From NCBI GenBank assembly GCA_012799265.1, contig JAAZLP010000365.1:1-5045 (forward strand): DNA of 5,045 nt. The letters are read 5' to 3'. Made by a program: the position numbers and the translations under genes. Under the pieces are notes generated by a model that made no database searches, was not told where the DNA came from, and saw nothing but the letters and a program-made list of their open reading frames with translations. This document shows, one piece after another, positions 5,001-5,045 of the stretch. Source of the DNA: Phyllobacteriaceae bacterium (GTDB lineage Bacteria; Pseudomonadota; Alphaproteobacteria; Rhizobiales; Devosiaceae). Within the stretch, counting starts at the first letter, position 1. Every line of letters begins with the position of its first letter.

Positions 5001-5045
5001 CAAACGCCGGAGAGGCTCGACTGGTTGAGCCAGTTGAAATGAACC
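5000..5045 (-). CDS. C-terminal end of an upstream gene, unidentified (possibly maf or an RNase G gene)
   Basis: Only the last 14 codons are inside the window, reading VHFNWLNQSSLSGV then TGA (5002-5000). The TGA shares a base with the yacG start, the pattern of a coupled operon. The residues are too few to identify. In alphaproteobacteria yacG usually follows maf (nucleotide pyrophosphatase) or an RNase E/G gene; this is context only. A second frame is also open here without a stop and would simply extend yacG upstream, so the assignment is tentative. Confidence 0.4.
   Translation of the reverse strand, partial: VHFNWLNQSSLSGV

Overview
The window looks like alphaproteobacterial chromosome. 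It is GC-rich, the legible promoters fit the CTTGAC / CTATAT style of that class, and the uronate isomerase, GAF-GGDEF-EAL, DUF983 and YacG proteins all have an alphaproteobacterial character. I cannot settle the order (Rhizobiales and Sphingomonadales both remain possible). Most genes lie on the minus strand. The clear plus-strand units are a small membrane protein and a probable small RNA.

Left part (1-1260): the first 222 codons of uxaC (uronate isomerase) leave the window at the left edge on the minus strand. Divergent from it is a 55-residue single-span membrane protein with a GTG start and a strong ribosome binding site. Next comes a previously unlabelled stretch, about 1079-1254, with a good sigma70-type promoter, two short hairpins whose loops carry CTCCCT-type pyrimidine runs, and a 17-bp terminator stem with a CCTCC loop and a T-run. 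I read this as a small RNA of about 140 nt with exposed anti-Shine-Dalgarno motifs.

Middle part (1258-3810): a GAF-GGDEF-EAL cyclic-di-GMP enzyme converges on the small RNA, with its stop codon only a few bases past the RNA terminator. Its promoter region contains a legible -35/-10 pair and two near-identical 14-bp direct repeats. About 230 bases upstream of that promoter are essentially empty. They are followed by a DUF983 two-span membrane protein with two CxxC zinc knuckles, whose upstream region holds another pair of 14-bp direct repeats.

Right part (3969-5045): an intact tRNA-Phe(GAA) gene with its own promoter sits next to yacG (zinc protein known as a DNA gyrase inhibitor in E. coli) and the very end of an upstream gene coupled to it. 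Immediately 3' of the tRNA is the remnant of a tyrosine-recombinase integrase. It has lost its whole catalytic domain, and its start codon and ribosome binding site are out of frame with the body by one base. Between remnant and tRNA lie at least five copies of a TGTGCTAGC-like repeat and a long imperfect inverted repeat. This looks like the scar of a genomic island or prophage that once used tRNA-Phe as its attachment site. The most interesting unexplained structures are the candidate small RNA and the repeat-rich integrase/tRNA junction.
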